NCBI GenBank assembly: GCA_016930155.1
Contig: JAFGHL010000074.1
Span: 1-62,293 of the forward strand
Direction: 5' to 3'
Length of the DNA: 62,293 bases
Source of the DNA: Dehalococcoidia bacterium
GTDB taxonomy: Bacteria > Chloroflexota > Dehalococcoidia > GIF9 > UBA5629
Part shown: positions 35,964-44,333 of the stretch, in pieces
Layout: each line of letters opens with the position of its first letter
Position numbering within the stretch: the first letter of the stretch is position 1
Position numbers and translations under genes: made by a program
The notes under the pieces: model-generated
Databases searched by the model: none
What the model saw: the letters and a program-made list of their open reading frames with translations, nothing else
What the model was told of the DNA's origin: nothing

Positions 35964-37322
35964 CTATTTCTTTATACAAAGTTTTACCAGGCCGGCGATA
36001 TTATCGAGCTTATCCAGGCTGGATATGGCGTTTTTAAGATCCGCGGCCTGTTTTTTCGACAGTGTGCGGGTGGCCTGCATCTCGAAATTGGCGATCACAC
36101 GCTCGTCGTTCATTACCTCCAGGTCTTCCATTTTCTCGTTAATAATTTTGCCGCCCTTGAGCGTTACGGTGATCTCGCATCCCTGTTTCTTGGGATAGGC
36201 GCCTGTGATGGCGTCGTCGACATCCACTGTGGCAAGGGCGGTCAGCTTATTGACGCGGGGATCCGAGTATTTCTCATAGTTAGATTGTACCAGCTCCTTG
36301 AAGATAAAGACTGCGGCTACCGAGTACTGCTGGCTCATCTTGGACTGAGCGATGTCTGTGAAGGGGCCCTGGTAATCGAGCCCGGGGAACATCTTGCCCA
36401 TGGGGAATGTTTTGATATTTATTTTCTCGATTGCCTGTGGATCGATATCATATTTGTTTACCATCCTGAGGGCCAGGGCGGCGGAGGGCTGGGTGTAGGC
36501 GCAGGCAGGGGCGGGTTTGCAGAACACCTTCATTATTTCAAACGATTTTCCCAGGCCTTCGGTGATTTTCTCACCCAGGGGCTGTTTACCGTAAGTGTTC
36601 CAGGCGCCTAAAAAGCCTTCCAGCACTTGCCGTGACGCTTTCGCCCCCTCTTTGCCCAGCAAAGCGGCCGAGATACCGTTGCGGCAGGCGAATCCGTTTT
36701 GATAGACGATCTCGTGAGTGCCCTCCATCGCCCATTGCATATTGCCGCAGGACAGCGTGCCCGCCAGTCCCAGGCCGTTGACCATCTGTTCCTCGTTCAG
36801 CTTATATAATTTAGCCGCTGTGATGCAGGCGCCGTAGGGACCGAACATACCGCTGGGGCGGAATTTCTTGGAGAAATCGGGCGAAAGCATACTCATGCCG
36901 ATGCGCCCGATGACGTCGTAGCCCAGCACGATGGCGGTAATAACGTCCTTTCCGTTGCTACCCAGCTCCTCGCCCACAGCGAACGCCGTCGGTATGATCA
37001 TCGAGCCGCAATGGCAGGACGAGTCCGCGTGCATGTCTTCCTGGCCCGTGCTCTGTCCGATCACCGAGTTCACCAGGGCCACCTCCCAGGGCGGCCCTTT
37101 GATGCCATCCACGAAAGTTGAAGCTTTGCCGCCCAGCTTCAGCTTCCTGAGGTAATTGGGGGCGGGTGCGATTAAATCCTGGTTGCGGCCGGCGAAAGTA
37201 CAGGCCAGCGCATGAAAAACAAGTATTTTCACCCTGTCAACCAGGTCTTTGGGAAGATCTTCGTACTTCAGCGAGGCAGCCAATTTCGCCAGGGACTCCG
37301 TTACCGTAACTGCATCACTCAT
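35964..37322 (-). CDS. MmgE/PrpD-family protein
   Basis: 452 residues of the MmgE/PrpD fold (2-methylcitrate dehydratase, cis-aconitate decarboxylase and relatives). Typical stretches are VFHALACTFAGR, NSVIGQSTGQEDMHADSS, GYDVIGRIGM and GPYGACITAAKLYKL. The specific reaction cannot be read off. First gene of a three-gene operon (PrpD, B12 subunit, MBL) behind AAAGGAG, with a good promoter at 37367-37395 overlapped by an operator-like palindrome. Confidence 0.85.
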   Translation of the reverse strand: MSDAVTVTESLAKLAASLKYEDLPKDLVDRVKILVFHALACTFAGRNQDLIAPAPNYLRKLKLGGKASTFVDGIKGPPWEVALVNSVIGQSTGQEDMHADSSCHCGSMIIPTAFAVGEELGSNGKDVITAIVLGYDVIGRIGMSMLSPDFSKKFRPSGMFGPYGACITAAKLYKLNEEQMVNGLGLAGTLSCGNMQWAMEGTHEIVYQNGFACRNGISAALLGKEGAKASRQVLEGFLGAWNTYGKQPLGEKITEGLGKSFEIMKVFCKPAPACAYTQPSAALALRMVNKYDIDPQAIEKINIKTFPMGKMFPGLDYQGPFTDIAQSKMSQQYSVAAVFIFKELVQSNYEKYSDPRVNKLTALATVDVDDAITGAYPKKQGCEITVTLKGGKIINEKMEDLEVMNDERVIANFEMQATRTLSKKQAADLKNAISSLDKLDNIAGLVKLCIKK

Positions 37323-37362
37323 TACCCTGCTCCTTTAACAACGCAAGTTGCAAAATTCTTTA

Positions 37363-37386
37363 TATTATTATAATGTTATAATAATA
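37363..37386. promoter_or_regulatory. GntR operator candidate over the prpD promoter
   Basis: TATTATTATAA-TG-TTATAATAATA is an 11+2+11 perfect dyad covering the -10 and spacer of the prpD promoter. It contains AATGTTATAATA, the motif found again at 37413, 38473, 46060 and 58576. Confidence 0.65.
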
Positions 37387-37395
37387 ATTTGTAAA
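37367..37395 (-). promoter_or_regulatory. Promoter of the prpD operon
   Basis: On the minus strand TTTACA (37395-37390), 17 bases, TATAAT (37372-37367). Start site expected near 37360, giving a leader of about 40 bases. Confidence 0.7.
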
Positions 37396-37410
37396 TAGCC
37401 CGCGCCCATA

Positions 37411-37428
37411 TGATTGTTATAACAATTG
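37411..37428. promoter_or_regulatory. GntR operator candidate at the gntR promoter
   Basis: ATTGTTATAACAAT (37413-37426) is a perfect 14-base palindrome. It covers the -35 position for the TATAAT at 37444-37449 that probably serves the gntR gene. Confidence 0.6.
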
Positions 37429-37489
37429 TTCCGGCAATTCCTGTATAATGTTGTAGTAATGATATGATAATAGCAATTGAGGAAGCGGT

Positions 37490-38353
37490 ATGTTAACGAG
37501 AGAGAAAGGTGTACCACTGTATTATCAGCTTGATACCATACTGCGTAAAAAAATACTGTCGGGTGAGATAGCGGCCGGTGCTCCTTTCCCCACCGAGGAT
37601 CTTCTGGTTCAGCAATACAATATCAGCCGCATTACCGTGCGCCAGGCGCTGGCGTCGCTGGAAAAGGACCGGCTGATCATCAGGAAGCAGGGCAAGGGCA
37701 CCTTCGTGGCGGAAAAAATCGAGAGAGCCGAGTTGCCCAAGCTGTCGGGAACCGGGAACGACCTGGTCGACATCAGCTCCCATGACTCCAAGCGCATCAA
37801 GATCATAACCCGGGTCGTCGGGTTTTCCAGGCTGCTGGCCAACAAGACCATCACTGATTACCTGGGCATTCCCGAGGGTGAAGAGATCATCCGCATAGAG
37901 AGGGTCAGGCTGGCCAACGAGAAGCCGCTGTATCATCTGCTCAATTACCTTCCCCTGGATATAGGCGAAAAGCTGAATCACAAAGCGTTAAAGAACAAGA
38001 CGCTCACCCACCTGATGGAGACCGACCTGAAAATAGTTATCAAGAAGGCTGTTCAGACCATTGAAGCCGATATAGTCGACAGCCACATAGGCCCTATCCT
38101 GGATGCCCGGGAGGGGGATCCCTGCCTGATATTGAGAAGGGTGGTATATGAAAAGAGCGGCAGGGCCATCGAATATTTAGTTGCCACCTTCAGAGCCGAC
38201 CGGTACATGTACACCAATATGCTGCTGAGACATAAGAAGGGCAAGGGATACGAGTGGTTGAACACCGATTTCTCCCGGCACAAGCAGTACAGCCAATCGA
38301 GGCCCAGCGATCCCCTGATGAACGAGCACCTGCCATCCTTCATCCGCACCTGA
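37490..38353 (+). CDS. GntR-family regulator with UTRA ligand domain (HutC type)
   Basis: 287 residues. Residues 7-75 are the GntR winged helix (PLYYQLDTILRKKILSGEI, ISRITVRQALASLEKDRLI, GKGTFVA); residues ~95-240 are the UTRA effector domain (EGEEIIRIERVRLANEKPL, EGDPCLILRRVVY). Divergent from the PrpD operon, with palindromes in between, as expected for an autoregulated repressor. The same motif at three more promoters suggests a regulon over the 35-58 kb catabolic region. Starts behind GAGGAAG. Confidence 0.9.
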   Translation: MLTREKGVPLYYQLDTILRKKILSGEIAAGAPFPTEDLLVQQYNISRITVRQALASLEKDRLIIRKQGKGTFVAEKIERAELPKLSGTGNDLVDISSHDSKRIKIITRVVGFSRLLANKTITDYLGIPEGEEIIRIERVRLANEKPLYHLLNYLPLDIGEKLNHKALKNKTLTHLMETDLKIVIKKAVQTIEADIVDSHIGPILDAREGDPCLILRRVVYEKSGRAIEYLVATFRADRYMYTNMLLRHKKGKGYEWLNTDFSRHKQYSQSRPSDPLMNEHLPSFIRT

Positions 38354-38428
38354 CGGACGTTTGAAGCGCCTCAACCTTCAATAGTGCCGCGCCCGCCCGG
38401 CCCTTCCATCTCCATACACACGAGATCA

Positions 38429-38457
38429 TTGACAAGTCCGCGCTGTTATTATATGAT
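38429..38457 (+). promoter_or_regulatory. Promoter of the three-SDR cluster
   Basis: TTGACA (38429-38434), 17 bases, TATGAT (38452-38457). The leader would be about 130 bases. The rest of 38354-38596 has no other feature except the operator-like site at 38473. Confidence 0.7.
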
Positions 38458-38472
38458 GATCTAAAGTAAATA

Positions 38473-38490
38473 TGATATAACAATAATACA
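38473..38490. promoter_or_regulatory. GntR-motif site downstream of the SDR promoter
   Basis: TGATATAACAATAATACA; on the minus strand it reads TATTGTTATATCA, matching the TGTTATA core of the sites at 37363 and 37411. It lies just past the expected transcription start. Confidence 0.5.
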
Positions 38491-38596
38491 ATAGAATATT
38501 ACTATCGTTTTGTTCGTGTGTTTGGGATTTCCTGATGCCTGATACCGATGAATTCTTATCGATTCAATTAATAGCATAAGGGAGGTAAAAAGGACT

Positions 38597-39400
38597 ATGG
38601 CGAGGTCAAACAAGGTGGCTGTTATCACCGGAGGAGGACGGGGCATAGGCAAGGGCATTGCCAGGATATTCACTCAAAACGGCATCGATGTGGTGATTGC
38701 CGGCAGGAACTTCGAGAAACTGGAAAAAACGGCGGCGGAGCTGAAATCACCCAAAGCGGAAATATTATGTGTTCAAACGGACGTATCGGTCCAAACGCAG
38801 GTGGAGCGCCTGTTTGATAAAACGATGGAGAAGTTCGGCAAGGTCGACATTCTGGTCAACAACGCGGGCATCGCCGAGCCGATGGCGCCCATCACGGATA
38901 TAGACATGAAGCTGGTGGACGACATCGTCGGCATCAATTTTAAAGGTGTTTACTACTGCGCCCGCAGGGCGGTCAAGGAGATGCTGGCCCGCAAAAGCGG
39001 CAACATTATCAATATCGGTTCAGTCGAGGGGCTGATCTCTCTGCCGGGTATAGCATACGGCCCCATGAAGGCCGCCGTGCACAGGTTCACCAAACTGCTG
39101 GCCAGCGAGCTGGCCGCCATTCCCATCAGGGTTAACTGCATCTGTCCGGGGCTGGTCCTTACGGAAATGATGGAAGAGCTTTCCGACCGCGACGTCGAGG
39201 TGTTTCTGGTGCATATCCCCATGCACAAGGCGCTGGTCCCCGATGATGTGGGTAAACTGGCCTATTTCCTGACATCCGATGATGCAAGATATATTACCGG
39301 CTCCATCATTGCGGCCGACTCGGGCATCACCGCTGCCACTACAGGATTTAATACCTCATTACAGGATGTCGAAAAATGGATGAAGGCTGCTGTCAGTTAA
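38597..39400 (+). CDS. Short-chain dehydrogenase/reductase, tandem copy 1
   Basis: 267 residues. TGGGRGIGKGIA cofactor site, VLVNNAGIAEP, catalytic Ser in IGSVEG, Tyr and Lys in AYGPMKAA. The C-terminal tail is longer than in the next copy (about 12 extra residues). Starts behind GGAGG. The first 120 bases are nearly the same as those of the gene at 39448, so the pair arose by duplication. Confidence 0.88.
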   Translation: MARSNKVAVITGGGRGIGKGIARIFTQNGIDVVIAGRNFEKLEKTAAELKSPKAEILCVQTDVSVQTQVERLFDKTMEKFGKVDILVNNAGIAEPMAPITDIDMKLVDDIVGINFKGVYYCARRAVKEMLARKSGNIINIGSVEGLISLPGIAYGPMKAAVHRFTKLLASELAAIPIRVNCICPGLVLTEMMEELSDRDVEVFLVHIPMHKALVPDDVGKLAYFLTSDDARYITGSIIAADSGITAATTGFNTSLQDVEKWMKAAVS

Positions 39401-39447
39401 TCATGCAAATGATATGAGGTTTTAAATTAAATGGGAGGTGCAAGTTA

Positions 39448-40215
39448 ATGGCAAGGTCAAATAAGGTAGCTGTGATCACCGGTGGAGGAAGCGGTATCGG
39501 CAAGGGTATTGCTAAAGTATTTACGCAGAACGGCATCGATGTAGCAATAGCCGGCAGGAATTTGAAAAAGCTGGAAAAAGCGGCGGCGGAGCTCAAATCC
39601 TCCAAAGCAGAGATATTATGTGTTCAGACGGATATAGCGGTGCAGGCACAGGTGGAACGCCTGTTCGACAAGGCGCTGGAGAAGTTCGGCAAGGTGGACA
39701 TACTGGTCAACAATGCGGGCATCACCGAGCCGATGGGTTCGATAACCGATATCGATATGAAGCTGGCCGAGGATATAATAAACATCGATTTCATGGGCGC
39801 TTTTTACTGCGCCCGCAGGGCTGCTAAAGAGATGAAGGCGCAGAAAAGCGGCAATATCCTCAATATCGGCGCGACCGAAGGGCTGGTCTCCCTGCCCGGC
39901 ACACTGTATGGCGCCATGAAGGCCGCCATATCGCAATTCACCATAGTCCTGTCGCGCGAGCTGGCCGCCGTCCCCATCCGGGTCAATTGCATCCGGCCGG
40001 GAGTGGTCATTACGGAGAAGACGCAGGGGCTGTCCGCCGGCGACCTTGAGGCGTTTCTTAAAAACGTCCCCATGCATAAGGCGCTGTATCCCGAGGATAT
40101 CGGTAAACTCGCGTACTACCTGGTCTCGGATGACGCCAGATATATCACAGGCGCCATCGTTTCGGCCGATGCGGGCGTCTCCGCGGACGGCGGATGGTTT
40201 GCTTTCGGTCTGTAA
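39448..40215 (+). CDS. Short-chain dehydrogenase/reductase, tandem copy 2 lacking the usual catalytic Ser
   Basis: 255 residues, close paralogue of the gene before it. It keeps TGGGSGIGKGIA, VLVNNAGITEP and LYGAMKAA, but where copy 1 has IGSVEG this one has IGATEG, so the catalytic serine is Ala with Thr next to it. It may be inactive, use the Thr, or act as a partner subunit. Starts behind GGGAGG. Confidence 0.86.
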   Translation: MARSNKVAVITGGGSGIGKGIAKVFTQNGIDVAIAGRNLKKLEKAAAELKSSKAEILCVQTDIAVQAQVERLFDKALEKFGKVDILVNNAGITEPMGSITDIDMKLAEDIINIDFMGAFYCARRAAKEMKAQKSGNILNIGATEGLVSLPGTLYGAMKAAISQFTIVLSRELAAVPIRVNCIRPGVVITEKTQGLSAGDLEAFLKNVPMHKALYPEDIGKLAYYLVSDDARYITGAIVSADAGVSADGGWFAFGL

Positions 40216-40244
40216 ATCCGAAGTAACAGCACAGGAGGAATCTT

Positions 40245-41096
40245 ATGGATCTGGGTCTCAAAGGCAAGGTGGCGATCGTGACCGGCGCCGGCCAGGGCGT
40301 CGGCGAAGGGATTGCTGCAATTCTGTCAAAGGAAGGGGCCAAAGTCGTGGTGAACGACTTTTTTCAAGAGCGCGCCGACAGGGTTGCCAAAGACATAGTT
40401 GCCGCAGGCGGAGAAGCCGTTGCGCTGCAGGCGGATGTTGCTGATTTCGACTCGGTCACGCAAATGGTCAAAAAGGCGCTGGATAAATTCGGACGCATAG
40501 ACATCCTGGTGAACAACGCCGGTGTCCCGGCGCCTTTGCCCGAGGGAGATACCCCCGCCTCGATGGATAATACCTTCGATAAGGTGGACCGTGCTCTCTG
40601 GAAGCGCTATATCGACGTCAATATATATGGTGTGATGAATTGCACACGGGCCGTGCTGGATGGAATGATCAATCAGAAGTACGGCAAGATCATCAATATC
40701 ATCTCCGACGCCGGCAGGATCGGCGAGCCCAGGCAGGCGGCCTATTCCGCTGGCAAGGCCGGCGTGATGGGTTTCAGCAAGGCGCTGTCCAAAGAGGTGG
40801 GCAAGCATTGTATCAACGTCAACTGCCTGGCCCTGGGCGCCGTGCCGCATCCAGGCCTGGATAACCGCAGAATTGGCATGATGGTGAAGATGGGCATGAC
40901 AGAGGAGCAGGCCAGGGACATGATCAAAGGTATCAGGGAGAAGGCTATAAAGCTGTACCCCATGGGCAAAGGGTTGGGGCGGTTCGGGACACCTGCAGAC
41001 GTAGGAAATGCAGTCGCTTTCTTTGCATCCGACGCCTCTGTTTTTATCAGTGGGCAGACGCTGAGCATCAGCGGAGGATATACCACGGTGGGTTAA
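40245..41096 (+). CDS. Short-chain dehydrogenase/reductase
   Basis: 283 residues, a different SDR subgroup from the two before it. TGAGQGVGEGIAAIL cofactor site, VVNDF (acidic end of beta-2, favouring NAD), ILVNNAGVPAP, Ser in IISDAG and YSAGKAG as the YxxxK. An insert around residues 100-115 and a late extra helix (EEQARDMIKGIREKA) lengthen it. Starts behind CAGGAGG. The 150 bases before the TRAP gene show an AAGGAGGTGAG ribosome-site look-alike at 41150 with only a GTG-AGT-TAA frame behind it. Confidence 0.87.
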   Translation: MDLGLKGKVAIVTGAGQGVGEGIAAILSKEGAKVVVNDFFQERADRVAKDIVAAGGEAVALQADVADFDSVTQMVKKALDKFGRIDILVNNAGVPAPLPEGDTPASMDNTFDKVDRALWKRYIDVNIYGVMNCTRAVLDGMINQKYGKIINIISDAGRIGEPRQAAYSAGKAGVMGFSKALSKEVGKHCINVNCLALGAVPHPGLDNRRIGMMVKMGMTEEQARDMIKGIREKAIKLYPMGKGLGRFGTPADVGNAVAFFASDASVFISGQTLSISGGYTTVG

Positions 41097-41246
41097 CCCG
41101 TATTATCAGGGGATTTTTAGATTTCTTGAGCTTTTGCTTATACACTGCAAGGAGGTGAGTTAATCGGAAAAGTCAGTAATTTATTTTTTCAGGTACGGAA
41201 AATCAAACACTGCAGCGGTTGAATTAACGAGATTTAAGGAGGGACC

Positions 41247-42332
41247 ATGATAAAAAAAGGCACTTTGTTATTGACCATAATTATTGTTCTGTCTGTACTG
41301 ATCGTCTCCTGCACTCAACCTGCTCAGCCGGGGCAATCGCAGGCATCTCAGACTCCCGAGAAGACATATCACTGGAAATATGTACAGGCCGTGCCGGCCG
41401 CGGCAATACATATTAACAACACGGTATTTCTTCCGCACCTTGAAAATATAGAGAAACGCAGCAACGGCCGTCTAAAGATAGACTGGGTCAACTGGGTTGA
41501 GACCCCCTACAAAGGGAGCGATGCTCTGCGCGTGGCGCGCGATGGACTGGCTCAGGGATGCGAGGTGCTATTCGGATATTGTACCGGCGATGCGCCTATG
41601 CTGGGCGCCCCCGAGCTTCAATATATGGCTCCGCATAAAGTTGATCTGCCTGAATTATACTCGCTGTATGGAAAGGTATGGAGCAACCCAAAGGTAAAGG
41701 CCGCGGTTCTGGACAAGACCATGCAGGACTTTAATGCGGTGTCGCTCGGCGTTTATCACTGGGGACCGCAGCCCTTCTGGCTGACCAGGGAAGTCAAAAA
41801 GCCGGCTGATTTCAAGGGTATGCAAATACGCGAGTTTTCCGCCGAAGGAGCTGACATGGTCAGGGCCCTCGGTGCTTCCGTCACCCTGGTAACCGCCGCT
41901 GAGGTATTTACGGCATTGGAAAGAGGTATGTGCGACGGATTGATATCTGCGCCGCAGGCTATGCTGGCCGGGGGATGGTACGAAGCTATAAAATACGTGT
42001 ACCTGTCAAATACGAGAATAACAGCCAATTCGTTCACCATAAATAAGAAGGCCTGGGATTCTCTGCCGCCTGATCTGCAGCAGATCATGGCTGAGGAAAT
42101 AGCCGCCGCTTGCGCGGAATTGAACGTAGCCAACGTAGAAGATTCTTATAAACTGTACGAACTGTTTGGTAACCAGATGACATTCAACGAAGACAATGAA
42201 GAAGATTACCAGTACATCCGCAACCTGTGTAAGGAAAATGTATGGCCCAACTGGCTCAAGCGGGTAGGCCCGCAGGGCAACGACGTACTCAACATGTGCC
42301 TCGAAGCTATGGGGGCTTCGGAAAGATACTAA
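41247..42332 (+). CDS. TRAP transporter substrate-binding lipoprotein (DctP family)
   Basis: 361 residues. Signal peptide with lipobox LIVSC (Cys about 22), so tethered outside a single membrane or in the periplasm. DctP features: KWVNWVETPYKG-like strand (DWVNWVETPYKGSDALR), the FKGMQIRE motif, the binding arginine therein, and AWDSLPPDLQQIM near the end. Captures a carboxylate for the DctQM permease. Starts behind AAGGAGGG. Confidence 0.9.
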   Translation: MIKKGTLLLTIIIVLSVLIVSCTQPAQPGQSQASQTPEKTYHWKYVQAVPAAAIHINNTVFLPHLENIEKRSNGRLKIDWVNWVETPYKGSDALRVARDGLAQGCEVLFGYCTGDAPMLGAPELQYMAPHKVDLPELYSLYGKVWSNPKVKAAVLDKTMQDFNAVSLGVYHWGPQPFWLTREVKKPADFKGMQIREFSAEGADMVRALGASVTLVTAAEVFTALERGMCDGLISAPQAMLAGGWYEAIKYVYLSNTRITANSFTINKKAWDSLPPDLQQIMAEEIAAACAELNVANVEDSYKLYELFGNQMTFNEDNEEDYQYIRNLCKENVWPNWLKRVGPQGNDVLNMCLEAMGASERY

Positions 42333-42385
42333 TTAACGGCAGTTATGTCGGACTAACCGGCATATCCAGTGGGAGTGTATGAGCC

Positions 42386-42934
42386 ATGACGAAAATAGCA
42401 GCTACGATCGACACGATCATTGAGCGGCTGTCCGTTGCGGGTCTCTGGATAGGCTCAATAGGTGTGTTGATCATGTTTGTCATCGTTTTCATTGAAATCG
42501 TGGTGAGAAAGGCATTCGAAACCAGTATATACATAAGCCAGGATTATTCAGGATATATGATGGCTATTTGTCTGGCGCTTCCACTGGGTATGCTGGTCAG
42601 GAGGCGGGGGCATATCAAAGTCGATGTTATATTTGCACGCCTCCCTCCCAAAGTAAAGTACTGCTTTGATCTGGCTTTTTTAGTCATAATGCTTTGCTAT
42701 GGAATAGCATTGACGTACATATGTTACGGGCTGTCCAAGGATTCATATGATCTGAAGGCTGTCAGCATTGATTTAAGTCATACGCCACTCTGGATCCCGC
42801 AGTCTACGCTGGTCATCGGAGTAGGTTTCTTTGTTATTACATTGATATTCGAGATCTATAAAATGCTGTTCATGAGAAGCGGTGGCGCGGCAATCCCGGC
42901 TCCCATTAAATCACCCGGAGCGGAGAACAAATGA
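42386..42934 (+). CDS. TRAP transporter small permease (DctQ)
   Basis: 182 residues, four membrane segments, with EIVVRKAFETSIYISQDYSGYMM and RRRGHIKVDVI, the usual DctQ landmarks. Overlaps dctM by four bases (ATGA). Confidence 0.9.
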   Translation: MTKIAATIDTIIERLSVAGLWIGSIGVLIMFVIVFIEIVVRKAFETSIYISQDYSGYMMAICLALPLGMLVRRRGHIKVDVIFARLPPKVKYCFDLAFLVIMLCYGIALTYICYGLSKDSYDLKAVSIDLSHTPLWIPQSTLVIGVGFFVITLIFEIYKMLFMRSGGAAIPAPIKSPGAENK

Positions 42935-44241
42935 TTATCAGCCTGATAATGTTCGCAACCATACTCATGCTCGTAATGATAGGTGTCCCCATAGCTGCAG
43001 CGCTGGGAATGACGGGTATCGTAGCCATCCTCCTGTTTGATCCCAATTTGCTCAAAGGAGCAGCGTTTACCGTGTGGGCTAATGCTACGAGCTTCATACT
43101 GGTCTCGGCGCCGCTGTACATCCTTATGGGGGACATGATAATCAGATCGGGTGCAAGCACTCGATTTTACAGCGGCATGGGACTCTGGATGCGTAAAATC
43201 CCGGGAGGATTGCTGCATACCAATATACTGGCATGCACTATTCTGGCTGCCATCAGCGGCTCCAGCGTTGCGACGGCGGCTACGGCGGCATCAGTGGCGA
43301 TACCCGAGCTGGATAAGCTGGGCTACGAGAAAAAGATGACATACGGTTCTATCGCCGCCGGCGGCACACTGGGAATACTCATACCCCCCAGCATCTCCAT
43401 GATCATATACTGCGGTCTGACATCGACATCCGTGGCGGAGTGCTTCATTGCCGGGGTGATTCCCGGCCTGATCATGAGTTTCCTCTTCATGACATATATC
43501 GGTGTTAACGCCCTGATCAATCCGGCTATTGCACCGCGCAGAAGCAGCATCGTCAAGATCACGCTCAAAGTGGCATCCCAATCGTTGCTTGATGTGATAC
43601 CCATCCTGCTGCTGGCAGTAGTTGTATTTGCCGGCCTGTATTTAGGCTGGGCCACCCCCACTGAACTGGCCGCCATCGGGGTATTCTTTGCGCTGATACT
43701 TCTCGCCATCAATCATAATTTCAACTGGAAGACCATATTCGGCAGCGCATCTTATGTAGCGCGCGTTGGCAGTCCTCTGCTCTTCATCATCATAGGTGCG
43801 CAAATATTCTCATTTGCACTGTACACCTGGGGCGCCACCCAGGAGCTTACCGTGGCGGTTACAAATGCACCTCTGCCGCCGCTTGGTATCTGGGCGATAC
43901 TCGCTGTTCTATTGCTTGTACTGGGCATGTTCATCGACGCGATATCGATGATGGTGCTCACCGTGCCTGTGATCTTCCCCATCATGACGGGGCTGGGGTT
44001 CGATCCCGTCTGGTTGTGCGTCGCGGTTACGCTGCTTCTGGAGACCGGCCTGATAACACCGCCGGTAGGGATGAACCTTTTCACAATTCAAATGCTTGCT
44101 CCGGGATCGACCCTGGGTCAGATTGCCCGAGGTTCCTTACCTTTCGTGATAATACTTTTTATCGGAGTTATTGTGGTCACAGCTTTCCCTGAAATCGCGT
44201 TGTGGCTGCCTGCCCACATGAAAACACCGGTTGGACCGTGA
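42931..44241 (+). CDS. TRAP transporter large permease (DctM)
   Basis: 436 residues, about twelve membrane segments. Typical DctM stretches: GVPIAAALG, SAPLYILMGDMI, AISGSSVATAATAASVAIPEL and GGTLGILIPPSISMIIY, with a duplicate GLITPPVGMNLF near the C-terminus. Ion-driven uptake of an organic acid. Ends before a strong bidirectional terminator. Confidence 0.92.
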   Translation: MIISLIMFATILMLVMIGVPIAAALGMTGIVAILLFDPNLLKGAAFTVWANATSFILVSAPLYILMGDMIIRSGASTRFYSGMGLWMRKIPGGLLHTNILACTILAAISGSSVATAATAASVAIPELDKLGYEKKMTYGSIAAGGTLGILIPPSISMIIYCGLTSTSVAECFIAGVIPGLIMSFLFMTYIGVNALINPAIAPRRSSIVKITLKVASQSLLDVIPILLLAVVVFAGLYLGWATPTELAAIGVFFALILLAINHNFNWKTIFGSASYVARVGSPLLFIIIGAQIFSFALYTWGATQELTVAVTNAPLPPLGIWAILAVLLLVLGMFIDAISMMVLTVPVIFPIMTGLGFDPVWLCVAVTLLLETGLITPPVGMNLFTIQMLAPGSTLGQIARGSLPFVIILFIGVIVVTAFPEIALWLPAHMKTPVGP

Positions 44242-44279
44242 ACCCGAAGTAAACAAGCAGTTCGCTTAATAAAGAGAAG

Positions 44280-44310
44280 GGCGGGGTTTTATAAAACCCC
44301 GCCGCCTTAT
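44280..44310. terminator. Bidirectional terminator between dctM and the acyl-CoA mutase
   Basis: GGCGGGGTTTTATAAAACCC plus CGCC: a 24-base perfect palindrome (44280-44303). The A/T-rich flanks of the GC stem serve both strands, and the two genes converge on it. It resembles, but is not, the dispersed repeat. Confidence 0.75.
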
Positions 44311-44333
44311 TTGTCAGGCCGCATGTCCCTTTA

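Noticed and set aside
41100..41246. Small leader peptide or riboswitch before the TRAP genes
   Set aside because: AAGGAGGTGAG is followed only by a GTG-AGT-TAA frame, and I see no convincing conserved stem set. Nothing supportable.
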